A stretch of DNA of 9,890 nucleotides, taken from assembly GCA_002335845.1 (NCBI GenBank), contig DDCV01000165.1, forward strand, positions 1 through 9,890. Reading direction: 5' to 3'. The position numbers and the translations under genes are program-made. Source of the DNA: Rickettsiales bacterium UBA1997. GTDB taxonomy: Bacteria; Pseudomonadota; Alphaproteobacteria; Rickettsiales; UBA1997. This document shows, in pieces, positions 7,458 through 9,890 of the stretch. Numbering within the stretch: the stretch's first letter is position 1; each line of letters begins with the position of its first letter. A model generated the notes under the pieces. That model was not told the origin of the DNA and made no database searches. It saw only the letters and a program-made list of their open reading frames with translations.

Positions 7458-8474
7458 ATGACAGATAGAAAAATAGCAGTAGTTGGTGCCACAGGAAATG
7501 TTGGTCGTGAGATATTAAATATTTTAGCAGAAAGAAAATTTCCAGCTTCAGAAGTTGTGGCTTTGGCATCACAAAACTCAGTAGGTAAAAAAGTTTCTTA
7601 CGGCGATGAAGAGCTGACAATACAAGTTCTAGATCATTATGATTTTAAGGGTACTAAAATCGCTTTATTTTCTCCAGGAGGTTCAATTTCAGCAATTCAT
7701 GCTCCAAGAGCTGCAAAGGCTGGCTGTGTTGTTATTGATAATACTTCGCATTTTCGCATGCATAAGGATGTGCCATTAATTGTTCCTGAGGTTAATCCAG
7801 AAGCTTTGAAAGATTACGCTGTTTCTAATATTATCGCCAATCCAAATTGCTCAACAATTCAAATGGTTGTAGCCTTGAAACCTTTGCATGACATTGCCAA
7901 TATTAAAAGAGTGGTAGTTTCAACTTATCAGGCAGTTTCTGGAGGCGGCAAAGAGGCTATGGATGAGCTTTATAATGCGACTAAAAAAATATATCATAAT
8001 GAATTTCTTGAACCCAAAAAATTCAGTAAAAGAATAGCCTTCAATGTTATTCCACAAATCGATGTATTTATGGATGATGGCTACACCAAAGAAGAATGGA
8101 AGATGAAGGTGGAAACCAAGAAAATTCTTGATCCAAATATTGCTGTTGAGGTGACTTGCGTTAGAGTGCCGGTATTTAACTGTCATAGTGAATCAATTAA
8201 TATTGAATTTGACAATGAGATTTCTGTTCAAGAAGCGCGCGAAGCTTTAGAAGAATCCGACGGAATTTTGGTTATTGATCGCCCCGAAGAAATGAAATTT
8301 GTCACTCCAATTGATTGCTCAACACAGGATCCGGTTTTTGTTTCAAGAATTCGCAAAGATGACTCAATTAAAAACGGCCTTTCCATGTGGGTAGTGGCTG
8401 ATAATCTAAGAAAAGGCGCTGCCTTAAATGCCGTGCAAATTGCCGAATTATTGGTGAAAGATTATGGTCTTTAA
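7458..8474 (+). CDS. asd: Aspartate-semialdehyde dehydrogenase
   Basis: Asd reduces L-aspartyl 4-phosphate to aspartate 4-semialdehyde with NADPH, the branch point leading to lysine/diaminopimelate and to threonine, methionine and homoserine. The product is 338 residues, the normal length. Visible: the Rossmann nucleotide-binding loop VGATGNVG (9-16); the SPGGS phosphate/cofactor loop (72-76); the catalytic cysteine in ANPNCST (Cys131); STYQAVSGGGKEAM (155-168); and RVPVFNCHSE (236-245) with substrate-binding Arg236 and catalytic His243. The C-terminal WVVADNLRKGAALNAVQIAE is typical. It lies 39 bases after dxs; a perfect TATAAT occurs at 7426-7431 but has no -35 partner at proper spacing (TTGAAA at 7399-7404 leaves a 21-base spacer), so an own promoter is uncertain. 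It supplies the pathway in which dapD acts. Confidence 0.98.
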   Translation: MTDRKIAVVGATGNVGREILNILAERKFPASEVVALASQNSVGKKVSYGDEELTIQVLDHYDFKGTKIALFSPGGSISAIHAPRAAKAGCVVIDNTSHFRMHKDVPLIVPEVNPEALKDYAVSNIIANPNCSTIQMVVALKPLHDIANIKRVVVSTYQAVSGGGKEAMDELYNATKKIYHNEFLEPKKFSKRIAFNVIPQIDVFMDDGYTKEEWKMKVETKKILDPNIAVEVTCVRVPVFNCHSESINIEFDNEISVQEAREALEESDGILVIDRPEEMKFVTPIDCSTQDPVFVSRIRKDDSIKNGLSMWVVADNLRKGAALNAVQIAELLVKDYGL

Positions 8475-8528
8475 AGTTTTAAAATCTCGATAGCAGCACT
8501 TTAATTTTTAACTATATTTAATTTACAG

Positions 8529-8810
8529 ATGAAAAAAATTTTTATTTTTATAATTCTTTTGCTTACCAATAACACTTTTGCCAATAATAGCAAAATTACC
8601 ATCGATGTTAATGGTCTTGTTTGTGAATTTTGCGCGGTAACTATAGATAAAAAATTTAGCAAAATGAAAGATATCGTTAAAAATGTTGAGGTTGATTTGG
8701 AGAAGAAAAAAGTATTTTTAGAGTTTAGCGATGGCAAAAATTTATCAGACCAAAAAATAACAGATATCATTCGTGATAATGGCTATAATGTGGTGAAAAT
8801 TAATAGATAG
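8529..8810 (+). CDS. Periplasmic heavy-metal-associated (HMA) domain protein, MerP-like
   Basis: The product is a 93-residue secreted metal-binding protein. It has a Sec-type signal peptide: Lys2-Lys3, a hydrophobic core at 4-12, and a likely cut after TFA (residue 18). The rest is one ferredoxin-like HMA domain: strand KITIDVNG, the metal site GLVCEFCA with Cys32 and Cys35, a helix TIDKKFSKM, strands KNVEVDLEKKKVFLEFSDG, and a terminal DNGYNVVKI. Length, layout and the trailing GY match mercuric-ion binding protein MerP, but the usual GMTCxxC is replaced by GLVCEFC, so the metal could equally be Cu(I) or another soft ion. The gene lies 54 bases after asd and 5 bases before a MerT-like gene, which points to a shared task: handing metal to or from the membrane protein. 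No metal-responsive regulator is visible. Confidence 0.85.
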   Translation: MKKIFIFIILLLTNNTFANNSKITIDVNGLVCEFCAVTIDKKFSKMKDIVKNVEVDLEKKKVFLEFSDGKNLSDQKITDIIRDNGYNVVKINR

Positions 8811-8815
8811 CTACT

Positions 8816-9187
8816 ATGAATAGCTTTAAAAACTATCTATTATCATTTTTTGGTTTATTTGCCTCTATTTCTACAATTCTTTGCTGCGCCTTGCCAATTA
8901 TTTTAGTGACCTTGGGAATGGGAGCGGCTTTTGCCTCTTTAACATCTAGTTTTCCAGCCTTGATTTGGCTGGCCGAAAGAAGCGGCTATATTTTTATATT
9001 GGCAATAATTTTTCTTGTAATTGCTGGCTATTTTATTTTTTTAAGACCACAAAGCTGCCCAGCCGATCAAAACCTAGCCAAAATTTGTCTAAAAACCAAG
9101 AAAATTAATAATATTATATGGCTAATTTCGGTGACAATCTTAGCAATCAGCTTATTTTTCAAATATGGGCTTATTTACCTAGATTGA
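8816..9187 (+). CDS. MerT-like three-helix metal transport protein
   Basis: The product is 123 residues, an inner-membrane protein with three predicted helices (about 10-33, 57-76 and 99-118). The first helix contains the vicinal pair Cys23-Cys24 in TILCCALP, and the loop between helices 2 and 3 carries Cys81 and Cys91 (SCPADQNLAKIC). This is the layout of mercuric transporter MerT: a CC pair in helix 1 that takes Hg(II) from MerP, and a second cytoplasmic cysteine pair that passes it on. The order here is merP-like then merT-like, the reverse of classical mer operons, and neither merA nor merR is nearby. The pair may therefore serve another soft metal or a non-detoxifying role. Identification as MerT-like rests on topology and cysteine placement, not overall identity. 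Its 3' end faces the convergent minus-strand gene. Confidence 0.75.
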   Translation: MNSFKNYLLSFFGLFASISTILCCALPIILVTLGMGAAFASLTSSFPALIWLAERSGYIFILAIIFLVIAGYFIFLRPQSCPADQNLAKICLKTKKINNIIWLISVTILAISLFFKYGLIYLD

Positions 9188-9227
9188 CTGCCCCCTCTCA
9201 TCCTTTCCGGATCCAACAACTTTATTT

Positions 9228-9887
9228 TTAAAACTCTTGGCGTTGCAGAAGGAGAGGAAGTGGAAGCTGATATACCCCTAAAGGTTTTTTAACTACCAAA
9301 ACTCTTGGCTCTGTAGAACTTGGCTCTGTAGAAGGAGCCTCGGGGGCGGCAGATAATCTATGTCCTGCTGCCGCCCCCGCAATTTGACCCGCCGTTTCTT
9401 GTCTCACAGGTGATTCTGGCACCTTAGTGACATATTGTTCTTCTCCTGTAATTATTTCCTTCTCCAATTGATTACTTTTTATTAGGAGTTGAATAAATGT
9501 GGCATTGTCGCCATTGCCTAGTGCTTCTTTAATTGTATTTTTATAATCTTTGATTTTAACTTTGGAATCAATAGTGTCATGATTTTCCAAATATTCTATC
9601 ATATTTTTTAATTTGTCTATGATTCTCATTTTTTCCTCAGCTTGCATGGGAATTTCATCCCAAATTACCTCATCATCAACTTCACTTACAGGAGGTGTTA
9701 GTGGAATACTTGCGTTACTGTTGCGCCTTTTTTCACTCGCTGAACTTGCTGTAGAATACGATTCACTAACTTCTGAGGACCCTGTTGCACTTGCTGTGGT
9801 AGCGATACTTAATCCATTTTCTGAGGAGTTTGCGGATTGATTTTTAGAAGATACCCCAAATAAGCCACTTAAACCCAAATCCGTCAT
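9228..9887 (-). CDS. Unrecognised Ser/Thr/Ala-rich repeat-bearing protein
   Basis: I do not recognise this protein. The frame codes for 219 residues. Residues 13-60 are Ser/Thr/Ala/Asn-rich and look disordered; 64-80 are acidic; 82-150 are charged and probably helical or coiled-coil (AEEKMRIIDKLKNMIEYLEN); 166-194 are Ala/Gly/Pro-rich with the repeat STEPS-STEPR. There is no signal peptide, membrane helix or known motif. Such composition is seen in secreted effectors and surface proteins of intracellular bacteria, but that is inference only. The ATG lies three bases from the window edge and the preceding codon is open, so the gene may start farther right. The last 16 residues (GVYQLPLPLLL...) do not match the rest; an indel at the A6 or G4 run (plus-strand 9285-9290 and 9275-9278) would instead continue as an S/T/P-rich tail ending at 9175. 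This strand is convergent with the MerT-like gene. Confidence 0.55.
   Translation of the reverse strand: MTDLGLSGLFGVSSKNQSANSSENGLSIATTASATGSSEVSESYSTASSASEKRRNSNASIPLTPPVSEVDDEVIWDEIPMQAEEKMRIIDKLKNMIEYLENHDTIDSKVKIKDYKNTIKEALGNGDNATFIQLLIKSNQLEKEIITGEEQYVTKVPESPVRQETAGQIAGAAAGHRLSAAPEAPSTEPSSTEPRVLVVKKPLGVYQLPLPLLLQRQEF
9304..9333. repeat. Perfect tandem duplication of a 15-bp unit
   Basis: CTTGGCTCTGTAGAA occurs twice head to tail, at 9304-9318 and 9319-9333. On the minus strand it encodes the five-residue repeat within STEPSSTEP, so it keeps the reading frame. A diverged copy (ACTCTTGGCGTTGCAGAAGG) lies at 9232-9251, about 70 bases away, in a different frame relative to the annotated gene. 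Confidence 0.9.
9341..9379. repeat. GC-rich perfect inverted repeat (12-bp arms)
   Basis: CGGGGGCGGCAG (9341-9352) is the exact reverse complement of CTGCCGCCCCCG (9368-9379), with a 15-base loop. Eleven of 12 positions in each arm are G or C, in a region where most sequence is AT-rich. It lies inside the minus-strand coding frame, where it encodes the Ala/Gly-rich segment around AGAAAGHRLSAAPEAP. No T-run follows on either strand, so it is not a standard terminator. Confidence 0.85.
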
Positions 9888-9890
9888 TAG

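Noticed and set aside
9613..9840. Plus-strand open frame of 75 codons across the orphan gene.
   Set aside because: It lies wholly antisense to the minus-strand frame, has no ribosome binding site and no recognisable protein features.

Overview
The window looks like chromosome of an AT-rich alphaproteobacterium, plausibly a host-associated lineage related to Rickettsiales or Holosporales. The support is: low GC throughout; F1 ATP synthase genes that begin at atpH with no F0 genes upstream (the alphaproteobacterial split); the FPQGTR form of the acyltransferase motif; and an almost complete lack of Shine-Dalgarno motifs. The genus cannot be named from the sequence alone. Most genes read left to right, and only the last gene is on the minus strand.

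Layout. 1-459: the C-terminal part of a LamG/concanavalin-A-like lectin-fold protein, probably split by a one-base frameshift near position 25. 536-610: tRNA-Thr(UGU) with encoded CCA. 642-2199: plsC-like acyltransferase and dapD, one base apart. 2332-5339: atpH-atpA-atpG, tightly spaced; atpD and atpC do not follow. 5493-8474: dxs (isoprenoid precursor entry step) and asd (aspartate-semialdehyde dehydrogenase). 8529-9187: a secreted MerP-like metal-binding protein and a MerT-like three-helix membrane protein, five bases apart. 9228-9887 (minus): a Ser/Thr/Ala-rich orphan protein carrying tandem repeats, a GC-rich perfect inverted repeat and signs of a C-terminal frameshift.

Together the core genes cover phospholipid synthesis (plsC), the diaminopimelate/lysine branch (asd and dapD, feeding peptidoglycan), isoprenoids by the MEP route (dxs), and ATP synthesis. 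This is real anabolic capacity for such a genome.

Nothing here amounts to a clearly new multi-gene system. The points that most deserve a second look are the repeat-bearing orphan at the right edge, the MerP/MerT-like pair without mercury reductase or regulator in view, the atp operon ending after atpG, and the two apparent frameshifts at the window edges. No intergenic stretch exceeds 300 bases.
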